Of a stretch of DNA of 19,196 nt, positions 1 through 7,769 are shown piece after piece. The number at the start of each line of letters is the position of its first letter. Positions within the stretch are counted from its first letter, which is position 1. The notes below the pieces were generated by a model that was not told the DNA's origin, did no database searches, and was given only the letters and a program-made list of their open reading frames with translations. The DNA comes from Gammaproteobacteria bacterium (lineage in GTDB: Bacteria; Pseudomonadota; Gammaproteobacteria; Arenicellales; Arenicellaceae): assembly GCA_030426005.1 (NCBI GenBank), contig JAUHZM010000021.1, positions 1 through 19,196 of the forward strand, written 5' to 3'. The position numbers and the translations under genes are program-made.

Positions 1-723
1 GAGGCAGGCAAGCAGACCGGTGAGGGCGTGATGGCACGCACCGACGGCAAACAGGCCAGCGGCTATTTTGTGGACGGCAAGTTACACGGGCAGGGCCAAG
101 TCGAGTTCCCAAATGGTGATCGATATGCGGGCGCGTTCGAGCATGGCGTACCCCACGGTGAGGGTCAATACACCTGGTCAAGCGGTGATGTGTATACCGG
201 CAGCTTTGATCAGCATGCGATTACCGGCCAAGGGAAGCTCGAATGGGTTAATGGCAATCGTTATCAGGGTCAGGTCAAGGATGGCAAGATGCACGGAGAT
301 GGCCGATTGGTTTTGCAAGACGGAACACAGTACGTAGGGCAGTTTTTGCTTGGGGATATCACGGGCCAAGGAAAGCGCACTCTGGCTACCGGCGAAGTCT
401 ATGATGGGCAATTGATCGAAGGCTTGCCGCATGGAAACGGCAAGCAAACTTACCCCGATGGCAGTGTTTACATCGGTGAATTTAATCGCGGATTGCGAGA
501 TGGCGACGGTGAACTAATTCAGGCCGCAGACGGATTACGCTATGTCGGCGAGTTTAAAAATGACGAGCCGCACGGCATTGGCACGATCTATAAAGCCGGT
601 ACGGTGGTTTACTACGGTAAGTTTGCTAAGGGCAAGCGCGCCGGTAAACTAAAAAGCAAAGGCGATCCTAAAGAGCGCAAGCGACAAAACACCGAGGACG
701 AAGTGAATGACTGGGAATCTTGA
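1..723 (+). CDS. MORN-repeat protein, 3' part (5' end outside window)
   Basis: The frame is open from the first base, so the true start lies upstream; a GTG at 28 and an ATG at 31 are internal candidates only. The visible part is almost wholly MORN repeats of about 23 residues, each reading roughly Y-x-G-x-F-x-x-G-x-x-H-G-x-G followed by an N/D-G turn. Eight clear repeats and a degenerate ninth can be counted (YAGAF, YTGSF, YQGQV, YVGQF, YDGQL, YIGEF, YVGEF, YYGKF). A basic/acidic tail (KSKGDPKERKRQ, then NDWES) follows. MORN repeats form elongated beta-hairpin sheets that act as scaffolds or bind membranes; the bacterial role is usually unknown. No enzyme domain is visible. The TGA stop shares one base with the modA ATG (TGATG), so translation is probably coupled to modABC. 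Function is unassigned; the repeat call is secure. Confidence 0.9.
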   Translation, partial: EAGKQTGEGVMARTDGKQASGYFVDGKLHGQGQVEFPNGDRYAGAFEHGVPHGEGQYTWSSGDVYTGSFDQHAITGQGKLEWVNGNRYQGQVKDGKMHGDGRLVLQDGTQYVGQFLLGDITGQGKRTLATGEVYDGQLIEGLPHGNGKQTYPDGSVYIGEFNRGLRDGDGELIQAADGLRYVGEFKNDEPHGIGTIYKAGTVVYYGKFAKGKRAGKLKSKGDPKERKRQNTEDEVNDWES

Positions 724-1466
724 TGTCGGTGATCAGTAAGTCGGCAGCCTTTCGCTTGTTGTTCGGACTGGTGCTGTGTTTTGCGTGGAGTATGGCTGCT
801 CATGCGGATGAATTGCGCGTGGCAGTTGCGAGTAATTTTGTCGCGGTAGCAAAACAGGTGGCGGCGGCATTCGAGGCGGATACCGGCCACACGGTGACTT
901 TGATTGCGGGCTCCACCGGCAAGCATGCGGTGCAAATCCAGCATGGACTTGCTGTAGACCTGCTGTTAGCCGCTGATGCGGAACGTCCGCGTTTGCTGGA
1001 GGACTTGGGGCTAATCGTTCCAGATACACGAATTAGCTACGCGTTTGGTCGATTGGCACTATGGCAACCTAAAGGGGGAACGCCAGGTCCACAAACTTTA
1101 TCAAGCCTGTCCGGGGCCACGCTGGCGTTGGCGAATCCCAAGTTGGCTCCTTACGGTCAGGCTGCTGAGCAGGTTCTAAGCAAACTGGACCCTTCAGCAC
1201 ATCTCAAACGCGTATACGGCGAGAATGTGGCGCAGGCATACCAGTTTGTGTACTCCGGTAATGCTCAGCTTGGCTTGGTCGCCTACGCGCAAGTTCAGAC
1301 AGAGCCGCCCTCGTCTTACTGGCTCGTGCCAACATCGTTACACGCGCCAATAGAGCAGCAGATGGTGTTGCTGAGCGATTCACCTGCCGGGCGCGCGTTT
1401 TGGCAGTATTTGCAGAGCGAGAAAGCCCTGGAGCTGATTCGAGAACACGGATACGATACGCCGTGA
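723..1466 (+). CDS. modA: Molybdate ABC transporter, periplasmic substrate-binding protein ModA
   Basis: This is the binding protein that delivers molybdate (and probably tungstate) to the ModBC importer. The start is the ATG that overlaps the upstream stop; a TTG directly before it would add only one residue. Residues 1-28 look like a signal peptide: a short basic start, a hydrophobic core (LLFGLVLCFAW) and an AHA-DE cleavage site. The mature protein opens with the ModA strand VAVASNF (Ser37), followed by AGSTGK (Ser64); serines at these two places hydrogen-bond the oxyanion in ModA proteins. Further family features are DLLLAADAERP, the FGRLALW strand, and a YGENVAQAYQFV segment in the second lobe. 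The length of 247 residues is normal. Its stop overlaps the modB start (TGATG). Not a phosphate or sulfate binder, judging from the whole pattern and the modBC neighbours. Confidence 0.94.
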   Translation: MSVISKSAAFRLLFGLVLCFAWSMAAHADELRVAVASNFVAVAKQVAAAFEADTGHTVTLIAGSTGKHAVQIQHGLAVDLLLAADAERPRLLEDLGLIVPDTRISYAFGRLALWQPKGGTPGPQTLSSLSGATLALANPKLAPYGQAAEQVLSKLDPSAHLKRVYGENVAQAYQFVYSGNAQLGLVAYAQVQTEPPSSYWLVPTSLHAPIEQQMVLLSDSPAGRAFWQYLQSEKALELIREHGYDTP

Positions 1467-2146
1467 TGCTTTCTGACTCCGATATAACCGCGCTGATACT
1501 CACGCTCAAACTCGCTGCGATCAGCACTCTGATACTGATGATTATTGGCTTGCCCCTGGCCTGGTGGCTGGCGCGTACTCAGTGGCGTGGTCGCTTTCTG
1601 ATAGAGGCCTTGGTGGCCTTGCCATTGGTGTTGCCGCCGACCGTGCTGGGTTTCTATCTACTCATCGCATTCAGTCCCAATGCCTGGCTTGGTAGTTGGT
1701 ATCAACAGCTTACCGGCTCACAACTGGCGTTTTCATTTAGCGGGCTGGTGGTCGGTTCGGTGTTGTATTCGTTGCCTTTCGTAGTGCAGCCTTTGCAGAC
1801 TGCATTCAGTGCTATTAAGTCCGATTTGTTGGATGCCGCCGCGACCTTGCGAGCCAGTCCGACAGACCGCTTTTTTTCACTCGTCTTACCCATGGCGCGT
1901 CCGGGACTCATCGCGGCAATGGTCTTGGGGTTTGCACACACCTTGGGCGAGTTTGGTGTGGTGTTGATGATCGGCGGTAATCTGCCGGGTGAAACGCAAG
2001 TCGCGTCCGTTGCTATGTATGAGCACGTCGACACCTTGCAGTTTGGCAATGCGCATGCACTCGCTGGCGCGCTGTTGATTTTGTCATTTGTGTTGTTGGC
2101 CGGTGTCTACGCGACGCACAAACGTTACTCGGTGTTACGCTGGTGA
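1466..2146 (+). CDS. modB: Molybdate ABC transporter, permease ModB
   Basis: This is the inner-membrane channel subunit of the molybdate importer. I chose the ATG at 1466, which overlaps the modA TGA; longer in-frame extensions would run back into modA. The protein has 226 residues with about five hydrophobic segments. The cytoplasmic EAA loop that docks on the ATPase is at about residues 122-147 (LLDAAATLRASPTDRFF, then a Pro-Met-Ala-Arg-Pro-Gly stretch). Next comes the ModB hallmark around 160-175 (TLGEFGVVLMIGG, then NLPGET). VLPPTVLGFYLL at about 55-66 is also characteristic. The last bases overlap the modC GTG start (GTGA), so A, B and C form a coupled translational unit with 1-4 base overlaps. 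Confidence 0.94.
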   Translation: MLSDSDITALILTLKLAAISTLILMIIGLPLAWWLARTQWRGRFLIEALVALPLVLPPTVLGFYLLIAFSPNAWLGSWYQQLTGSQLAFSFSGLVVGSVLYSLPFVVQPLQTAFSAIKSDLLDAAATLRASPTDRFFSLVLPMARPGLIAAMVLGFAHTLGEFGVVLMIGGNLPGETQVASVAMYEHVDTLQFGNAHALAGALLILSFVLLAGVYATHKRYSVLRW

Positions 2147-3222
2147 GTCTCGATTTATCGCTGGACATGCAACGCGATGACTTTGCGTTGCAGATGGATA
2201 TTCGCTTACCGGAGCAAGGTGTTAGCGCGTTTTATGGACCGTCCGGTTGCGGCAAAACCTCGGTGTTGCGAGTCATCGCGGGGCTGGATCGTGCGGCTAA
2301 AAACCAAGTTCACTTTCAATCCGCTGCCTGGCAGCACGGCGACACCTTTGTGCCGGCGCATCAGCGTGGCGCATTGCTGGTCTCACAACACAGTGACTTA
2401 TTTCCGCATTTGAGCGTGCACGGGAATTTGCAGTTTGCCGCCGCACGCGCACCGCGCTCGTCCACGCGGTTTGCGCTTAACGAGGTGGTGTCGCACCTAG
2501 GCTTGGCGCCATTATTAGATCGGTCGGTGAGCAAGCTCTCTGGTGGAGAACGGCAACGCGTTGCAATTGCGCGTGCCTTGTGTGGCGTGCCGGATCTCCT
2601 ACTGATGGACGAACCGCTCGCGGCATTGGATTCCGTGGCCAAGCAATCGCTGTTGCCCTATCTAGAGCAGTTGTCACGACATTTTGATGTGCCGATTATT
2701 TATGTCACGCACTCGCTGGATGAGATCGCACAGTTAGCTGATTATCTGGTTGTGATGTCGCGCGGTGCCGTTGCGTATCATGGCCCGACCGCGGAGATGC
2801 TGACACGGCTGGATGCGCCACTTGCACAAGCGGAGTCCGCCGAGTCTGTGGTGCCAGCGCAGGTGGTGGCTCACGATGCGGAGTACGGTTTATCTTATCT
2901 CGATTCGCCGATGGGCCGGGTTAGCCTAGTGCAACGACCATTGCCGCTCGGCGCTGAGGTGCGTCTGCGTATTGCTGCGCGGGACGTCAGTATTACCTTG
3001 GAACCGCAAACTGGCTCCAGTATTTTGAATGTATTCCCGGCGGTGGTGGACTCGATGATGCGATTGTCACCAGCACTCACGTTGGTGCGTGTGTTGGCCG
3101 GCGAGAAGCCGGCGACGGCAGTGCCGGTGGTGGCGCGGATCACCAGTTTGTCAGCCAATCGGCTGGCATTGAAGCCCAGCAAGTCAGTATTTATTCAAGC
3201 CAAAAGTGTGGCGTTGTTCTAA
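2143..3222 (+). CDS. modC: Molybdate ABC transporter, ATP-binding protein ModC
   Basis: This is the ATPase subunit that drives molybdate import. It starts with GTG inside the modB stop (GTGA overlap). The ABC motifs appear in order: Walker A GPSGCGKT at 32-39, Q-loop Gln82 in SQHSDLFPHL, signature LSGGERQ at 132-138, Walker B LLLMDEP at 152-158 followed by the D-loop, and switch His190 in YVTHS. The region after about residue 230 is a separate small-beta domain of the TOBE/Mop type (LRIAARDVSITLEP, then SSILNVFPAVVDS), where ModC binds molybdate as a regulatory ligand. A length of 359 residues fits a full ABC domain plus one Mop/TOBE domain. No modE-like regulator is visible in the window. 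A further transporter gene starts 18 bases downstream. Confidence 0.95.
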   Translation: MSLDLSLDMQRDDFALQMDIRLPEQGVSAFYGPSGCGKTSVLRVIAGLDRAAKNQVHFQSAAWQHGDTFVPAHQRGALLVSQHSDLFPHLSVHGNLQFAAARAPRSSTRFALNEVVSHLGLAPLLDRSVSKLSGGERQRVAIARALCGVPDLLLMDEPLAALDSVAKQSLLPYLEQLSRHFDVPIIYVTHSLDEIAQLADYLVVMSRGAVAYHGPTAEMLTRLDAPLAQAESAESVVPAQVVAHDAEYGLSYLDSPMGRVSLVQRPLPLGAEVRLRIAARDVSITLEPQTGSSILNVFPAVVDSMMRLSPALTLVRVLAGEKPATAVPVVARITSLSANRLALKPSKSVFIQAKSVALF

Positions 3223-3240
3223 TTCAAGAGTGAGACGGTA

Positions 3241-4146
3241 ATGGGTATTGGTGAGGTATTTGCAGTTGCCTGCGCGCTGATGTGGGCCAGTGCGGTGGTA
3301 TTGTATAAGTACGTTGGTGACAGTATGAGCGCCAATACACTGAACTTGGTCAAAAACTTAATCGGTCTGGGCTTATTGATTCCGACCGCCTTAGTGGTGG
3401 AAGGCCTGACCTTGCCAAGCCTGAGTAGCACGCAGTGGTTGATTTTGGTCGCCAGTGGTTATGGTGGTATTGCGATTGCGGATACTTTTTACTTACAAGC
3501 CTTGCGTCACTTGGGTGCCGGGCGCACCGCGATTGTGGCGAGCTTGTACAGCCCGTTTGTGGTGATTTTGTCGATTTTGTTCCTCGGTGAGTCTCTAGCG
3601 CTATGGCAGTGGTTGGGGTTTCTCTTGGTTTTGTTTGGGATTCTGATTGCGGTGTATCAACGGCACTATCAGGCCGTCGATCGTGAGCAATTAGTGCTTG
3701 GCGTGGCACTGGCATCCAGTTCGGTGTTTCTAACGGCCGCCGGTGTGGTGGCGATGAAGCCTATATTGGATAACAGCGGGTTTTTTTGGATGGTGAGCCT
3801 GCGCTTGCTGGCTGGGATCGTGGGGATGGTGTTGTACATTGTGTTGCGTGGCCAGATTAAGTCGACCTGGCAGGTGGTAACCCAAGGCCAGCATCCGTGG
3901 TTGTGGATTGTTGTGGCCTCGGTGTTTGGGACTTATTTTGCGATGCTGTTCTGGCTCGGAGGGTTTAAGTATACCGATGCCTCGGTTGCCTCCGTGCTGA
4001 ATGAAACCGCCAATATGTTTATCATTGTCATGGCCTGGTTATTCCTCAAAGAAGAGTTGAACCGGCGTAAGATCGTCGGTGTGATCCTAACCTTTATCGG
4101 CGTCGTGGTGTTTCTGGGCTTGCTGACATCAACGGGTGCCGCTTAA
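3241..4146 (+). CDS. EamA-family (drug/metabolite transporter superfamily) membrane protein
   Basis: A 301-residue, very hydrophobic protein with about ten predicted transmembrane helices arranged as two EamA repeats: roughly residues 1-140, opening with GEVFAVACALMWASAVVLYK, and 150-297. Each half ends in the usual glycine-rich last helices (WLGFLLVLFGILIAVYQ and KIVGVILTFIGVVVFLG). The family exports amino acids, nucleosides or other small metabolites; the substrate here cannot be read from sequence. The ATG has a purine-rich stretch (GAGTGAGAC, 3228-3236) upstream. It lies 18 bases behind modC on the same strand with no terminator between, so it is probably transcribed with modABC, though a role in molybdate handling is not implied by the family. 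An inverted repeat spans its stop codon. Confidence 0.88.
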   Translation: MGIGEVFAVACALMWASAVVLYKYVGDSMSANTLNLVKNLIGLGLLIPTALVVEGLTLPSLSSTQWLILVASGYGGIAIADTFYLQALRHLGAGRTAIVASLYSPFVVILSILFLGESLALWQWLGFLLVLFGILIAVYQRHYQAVDREQLVLGVALASSSVFLTAAGVVAMKPILDNSGFFWMVSLRLLAGIVGMVLYIVLRGQIKSTWQVVTQGQHPWLWIVVASVFGTYFAMLFWLGGFKYTDASVASVLNETANMFIIVMAWLFLKEELNRRKIVGVILTFIGVVVFLGLLTSTGAA

Positions 4147-4155
4147 TCGGCACCC
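4134..4155 (+). terminator. Stem-loop across the stop codon of the EamA gene
   Basis: A perfect 7-base stem, GGGTGCC (4134-4140) with GGCACCC (4149-4155), places the TAA stop in its loop. Only three T's follow within a few bases, so it is a weak candidate for an intrinsic terminator between two convergent genes; it could equally protect the mRNA 3' end. A second short dyad, GACTA-GT-TAGTC, lies at 4170-4181 over the stop of the convergent gene. Confidence 0.4.
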
Positions 4156-4175
4156 AGTTTCATGTTGCTGACTAG

Positions 4176-5324
4176 TTAGTCGATCAGGCTTAAACCAACC
4201 GACACAAGCTCAGGTGCTGTGTGCTTTACGTGGTCAGCCTCTGGTTCTGTGCGCTCGCCGAGTCGCACGACGATCATATCGTGTTCCGGGATCACCACAA
4301 TATGTTGCCCCAGGTGGCCGCTAAACCAAAAGTAAGCTGGGTCTTTATGCATGCCCAGCCAGGTCGATAGGCCGTAGTGTTCAACTAAGCCAGGTTGGGT
4401 CATTTTTTGAACAAAATCGGCTGGTACTAACTGTTGATCATTCCAACGGCCTCGATTTAGCATTAATTGACCTAGGCGAGCGTAATTTCGTGCATTCGTA
4501 TTGAGGCAGCAGAACACCAGCTCCATGCCATTGTTGTCGAGATGCCACAATGCGTCATCGTTCATCTGCATTGGTTGCCAGAGTTTTTCACTCAGATACT
4601 GACTCAAAGTTTCTGCGGCACCGGCTTGTTGTAAGGCGCGTAATAAAAAGATGCCCATCAGTTCAGTGGACGCACTTGAGTAGTACCAGTAGCTGCCAGG
4701 CTCCGAGGTAAATTTACCGTTGAGCAGGAATTGTCGAATATCGTCGCCATACAACAATTTCACGGTGGGGCTGAAGGGCGAATAGTAATGCTCGTCCCAT
4801 TCATAACCTGAGTCCATGGCAGACAGTTGGCCAATGGTGGCTTTACTGCCCAAGGGATCTGATTTGAATTCCGGTAGAAAATCCGTGATCGGTTGATCTA
4901 AGCCTTTGACATGGCCTTCGGCGATTGCGATACCCAGTAGCAGCGTGGTGACAGTTTTGGCCATCGAAAACGAGTTTGTCTTGCTGCGATTTGAATAACC
5001 GTCAAAATAGGTCTCGTGCAATACTTGGCCATCTTTTAATACGAGAAAAGCCGCCGCGTCGTAGGTAATTAGCTTCTCGACAAACTCAGGGGGCAACGGT
5101 GCTTTATTGTAGTCCGGGTGCTGAGCGAGCTCTGCAGGGTTGGCAGTGGTAATCGCCCGCGTTGCAAATTCGGGGTAGTCATTGATGTTGGCGGTCACAT
5201 GCCCCGCTAGATAGGTGCGCTTTAGGCTCGTAATGATGTAACCGTGGCCGGTGGCGTACAGCCCAACGACTGACAGCGCAATCAGAGCCGCAACCGTCAG
5301 TAGACTTCGAGAGAGTAATTTCAT
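4176..5324 (-). CDS. Serine hydrolase, beta-lactamase/esterase (class C-like) fold
   Basis: A 382-residue protein of the family that includes class C-like esterases, 6-aminohexanoate-dimer hydrolases and D-aminopeptidases. The N-terminus (residues 4-26, SLLTVAALIALSVVGLYATG) is a signal peptide or single membrane anchor with no lipobox Cys, so it probably acts in the periplasm. The catalytic SxxK is Ser120-Met-Ala-Lys123. The second element is Tyr215-Ser-Ser in WYYSSAST, and the KTG-equivalent is HLG in SGHLGQHIVVIP near the C-terminus. This HxG form is typical of the esterase/amidase branch rather than true beta-lactamases. The natural substrate is unknown. It follows the Lrp-type gene on the same strand by 65 bases; I see no convincing Shine-Dalgarno before the ATG. 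Confidence 0.88.
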   Translation of the reverse strand: MKLLSRSLLTVAALIALSVVGLYATGHGYIITSLKRTYLAGHVTANINDYPEFATRAITTANPAELAQHPDYNKAPLPPEFVEKLITYDAAAFLVLKDGQVLHETYFDGYSNRSKTNSFSMAKTVTTLLLGIAIAEGHVKGLDQPITDFLPEFKSDPLGSKATIGQLSAMDSGYEWDEHYYSPFSPTVKLLYGDDIRQFLLNGKFTSEPGSYWYYSSASTELMGIFLLRALQQAGAAETLSQYLSEKLWQPMQMNDDALWHLDNNGMELVFCCLNTNARNYARLGQLMLNRGRWNDQQLVPADFVQKMTQPGLVEHYGLSTWLGMHKDPAYFWFSGHLGQHIVVIPEHDMIVVRLGERTEPEADHVKHTAPELVSVGLSLID

Positions 5325-5389
5325 GGGGATTTTTTCGTGGTTGTGTCGGGCGGCTACGTGGTCGGCCCATACGTATTGTCAGTGTTGTT

Positions 5390-5866
5390 TTAATTTGATG
5401 TCTGCAGTGGCAACACACTTTTACTGATGGGCTGGCGCAACACAAAACTGGTGTGCACACCGCTCACACCATCAAGCTTGGTAAGGCGTCGCAACAGAAA
5501 CTCTTCATAGTGTCGCATATCTCGCACCAGAACTTTGATTAAAAAATCTGAATCTTGCCCGGTAACAACATAGCATTCCATGACTTCTGGCAGTGCTGCT
5601 GCCGCCTGCTCGAACTTTTCAAAGCGGTCAGCGGTGTGTCGATCCATCGTCACGCTGATCATGGCCGTGAGGTTTAAGCCGAGTTTTTCGGCATCCAACA
5701 CGGTAATATGGCGAGTGATAATGCCAGCGTCTTCCAATTGTTTAACCCGACGTGCGCAGGGTGTTGGGGATAAATTAACGCGATCGGCTAATTCTAAGTT
5801 GCTGATGCGCGCGTTTTCTTGTAATTCTCGAAGTATTTGTCTATCTATATTGTCTATCTTGATCAT
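5390..5866 (-). CDS. Lrp/AsnC-family transcriptional regulator
   Basis: A 158-residue DNA-binding regulator. I take the ATG at 5866, beginning MIKIDNIDRQIL, rather than the in-frame TTG three codons upstream, because IDRQIL normally lies close to the N-terminus in this family. The N-terminal winged helix-turn-helix spans about residues 6-60 (NARISNLELADRVNLSPTPC is the diagnostic HTH). A linker strand leads into a C-terminal RAM ligand-binding domain (about 70-145) with the conserved VTGQDSDFLIKV core. Lrp proteins usually sense amino acids and form octamers on palindromic sites. It is divergent from leuA across 135 bases containing a perfect 19-base palindrome, which suggests it regulates itself and leuA. 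It could instead control the downstream hydrolase; the effector is not known. Confidence 0.92.
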   Translation of the reverse strand: MIKIDNIDRQILRELQENARISNLELADRVNLSPTPCARRVKQLEDAGIITRHITVLDAEKLGLNLTAMISVTMDRHTADRFEKFEQAAAALPEVMECYVVTGQDSDFLIKVLVRDMRHYEEFLLRRLTKLDGVSGVHTSFVLRQPISKSVLPLQTSN

Positions 5867-5888
5867 ATAAACCAATTAATTGATTAAT

Positions 5889-5907
5889 ATTGGTGATTAT
5901 CACCAAT
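5889..5907. promoter_or_regulatory. Palindromic operator candidate between the Lrp-type gene and leuA
   Basis: ATTGGTGA (5889-5896) and TCACCAAT (5900-5907) are perfect inverted arms around the trinucleotide TTA, the symmetry typical of Lrp/AsnC sites. It sits 23 bases upstream of the regulator ATG and 94 bases upstream of the leuA ATG. The flank has a related half site ACCAAT (5871-5876) and an AT-rich dyad TTAAT-TG-ATTAA. Binding by the adjacent regulator is inferred. Confidence 0.6.
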
Positions 5908-5957
5908 CATTGTCGCTTTTTGTTTTAGATTAGTCAAAACCACTAACGCGACTTTTG

Positions 5958-5963
5958 TATACT
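5958..5963 (+). promoter_or_regulatory. Possible -10 box of the leuA promoter
   Basis: TATACT matches the sigma-70 -10 consensus at five of six positions and lies 38 bases before the leuA ATG. There is no good -35 hexamer at 16-18 bases spacing, which would fit a promoter that depends on an activator such as the neighbouring Lrp-type protein, whose candidate site is centred about 72 bases upstream of the expected start point. This is a by-eye prediction. Confidence 0.35.
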
Positions 5964-6001
5964 TTACGCTTTAATGCAGCTACTTAAATCGATTTACTGA
6001 C

Positions 6002-7678
6002 ATGAGCCGTTTCGACCACCGTAAATACACTCCGATTCAAACTATTCACAAGCCAGACCGTCGCTGGCCCAATCGCGTCATTGAGGCTGCGCCGCAGTGG
6101 TGTAGTGTGGATTTGCGCGATGGCAATCAGGCGCTTATCGAGCCTATGTCACCAGAGCAAAAGCTGGAGATGTTTGAGATGTTGGTGGACGTCGGTTTCA
6201 AGCAGATAGAGGTTGGATTTCCGGCCGCATCGCAAACTGACTTTGATTTCGTGCGTAAATTGATCACCGAGCAACGTATTCCGGACGACGTGACCATCCA
6301 AGTGCTGACTCAGGCGCGCAAGCCGCTAATTGAACGCACCTATGAATCGTTGAAAGGAGCACCGCGTGCCATTGTGCATGTGTATAACTCCACATCCACT
6401 GTGCAGCGCGAACAAGTCTTTAAGATGTCGCGCGATCAGATCAAACAAATTGCGGTCGATGGCGCCACTTGGGTGAAGGAGGGCGCCGCGCAGCAGCCTG
6501 AAACCGATTGGCAGTTTCAATATTCGCCGGAAAGCTTTACCGGCACCGAAGTCGACTACGCGGTAGAGGTCTGTAACGCGGTGATCGATGTTTGGCAGCC
6601 AACGCCGGACCAAAAGTGCATCATTAATTTGCCCGCCACCGTCGAAGTCGCCACACCGAATGTGTATGCGGATCAGATCGAATGGTTTTGCGAGCAGGTG
6701 TCGCGCCGTGATTCGGTGATTATCAGTTTGCATACACACAATGATCGAGGCTGTGGTGTTGCCGCTTCTGAGCTGGGCGTATTAGCCGGTGCTGATCGAG
6801 TGGAAGGCACCCTGCTGGGGAATGGTGAACGCACCGGTAATATGGATATTGTGACCATGGGGATGAATATGTACAGCGCCGGTGTTGATCCGGAGTTGGA
6901 CTTTTCACACATGGATCGCATTATCAACGTGGTGGAAAAATGCACGCAACTGAAAGTACATCCACGCCATCCCTACGCTGGTGAGCTGGTATTTGCAGCA
7001 TTTTCTGGCAGTCACCAGGATGCAATTAACAAATGCCTGGCGCAGTATGAGGAAGGTGACACTTGGGAAGTCGCTTATCTGCCAATTGATCCTCGTGATT
7101 TAGGGCGCAACTATCAAGAAGTCATACGTATCAATTCGCAATCGGGCAAAGGTGGTGTGGCATACGTATTGGAGCAAGAGCAAGCGATCAAAATGCCGCG
7201 TTGGTTGCAGGTGGATTTCAGTCCGGTAGTACAAGAGTTTGCCGAAGACAGCGAGTCTGAAGTCACCGCAAATCAGATAGTGGCTTTGTTTGAGCAAACC
7301 TACCTTGAACCTGAAAACGCGATTTCTTTAAAGAGTTATCAAGTGAATCGTGAGTCCGGCCTGGATGCGATGCAGGCTGTATTGGTGGCTAATCACGCGG
7401 AGCATCCGATTCAGGGTGAGGGTCGTGGTGTGCTAGAAGCCTTCGTGAGTGGTTTGAACCAGCATACCCAGCATGACATCGTTATTATTGAGTACGATGA
7501 ACATACGCTGGGGCACGATGATGCTTCTGATGCGATCGCCTATGTGCAGGTCAGTGTTAACGCACAGCGTTTTTGTGGCGTGGGCCGCAGCCGAGACATT
7601 TTGGGCGCAACGTTTACTGCGATTCTGAATGCGTTAGCGCGTGCGGAAAACAGAAATGCCATGCGTTTGAGTGCGTAG
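6002..7678 (+). CDS. leuA: 2-isopropylmalate synthase (type 2 LeuA)
   Basis: This enzyme condenses acetyl-CoA with 2-ketoisovalerate to 2-isopropylmalate, the first committed step of leucine synthesis, in the cytoplasm. It has 558 residues and the N-terminal RWPNRVIEAAP-W region of the longer LeuA type found in Pseudomonas and actinobacteria. The TIM-barrel active site shows DLRDGNQ (37-43), VGFPAASQTDFDFV, and the metal-binding HTHND at 244-248. Also present are GNGERTGN, HPRHPYAGELVFAAFSGSHQ and NSQSGKGG. The region after about 430 is the LeuA allosteric domain that binds leucine for feedback inhibition. It ends with GRSRDILGATFTAIL, so the regulatory domain is complete. It is a lone leu gene here: leuBCD are not in the window. 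It is divergent from an Lrp-type gene. The start follows AT-rich DNA with no strong Shine-Dalgarno. Confidence 0.96.
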   Translation: MSRFDHRKYTPIQTIHKPDRRWPNRVIEAAPQWCSVDLRDGNQALIEPMSPEQKLEMFEMLVDVGFKQIEVGFPAASQTDFDFVRKLITEQRIPDDVTIQVLTQARKPLIERTYESLKGAPRAIVHVYNSTSTVQREQVFKMSRDQIKQIAVDGATWVKEGAAQQPETDWQFQYSPESFTGTEVDYAVEVCNAVIDVWQPTPDQKCIINLPATVEVATPNVYADQIEWFCEQVSRRDSVIISLHTHNDRGCGVAASELGVLAGADRVEGTLLGNGERTGNMDIVTMGMNMYSAGVDPELDFSHMDRIINVVEKCTQLKVHPRHPYAGELVFAAFSGSHQDAINKCLAQYEEGDTWEVAYLPIDPRDLGRNYQEVIRINSQSGKGGVAYVLEQEQAIKMPRWLQVDFSPVVQEFAEDSESEVTANQIVALFEQTYLEPENAISLKSYQVNRESGLDAMQAVLVANHAEHPIQGEGRGVLEAFVSGLNQHTQHDIVIIEYDEHTLGHDDASDAIAYVQVSVNAQRFCGVGRSRDILGATFTAILNALARAENRNAMRLSA

Positions 7679-7681
7679 TTT

Positions 7682-7762
7682 TGAGTCGTGATTACAGGAT
7701 TAAATCGATGTTACTTTACACTCTCTGAACATCAAGTGTGAAATCCTGCGTGTATCGACTCA
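7682..7762 (+). repeat. Nested inverted repeats between leuA and the lipoprotein gene
   Basis: Three inverted pairs are nested. The outer is TGAGTCG (7682-7688) with CGACTCA (7756-7762); the middle is CAGGATT (7695-7701) with AATCCTG (7742-7748). The inner is TTACACT (7716-7722) with AGTGTGA (7735-7741), which needs one G-U pair and has a 12-base loop. Together they could fold an 81-base interrupted hairpin beginning 4 bases after the leuA stop. No T-run follows, so it is not a standard terminator. It may be a 3' stabiliser of leuA mRNA or a structured leader. Confidence 0.55.
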
Positions 7763-7769
7763 CTATAAA
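7756..7769 (+). promoter_or_regulatory. Possible -10 region with a T7-promoter-like core
   Basis: TATAAA at 7764-7769 is a plausible -10 box 18 bases before the lipoprotein ATG. The preceding bases make CGACTCACTATA (7756-7767), identical over 12 bases to the core of the phage T7 RNA polymerase promoter. The upstream TAATA and the initiating G of T7 promoters are absent. An ordinary host promoter, or chance, is more likely. Confidence 0.3.
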
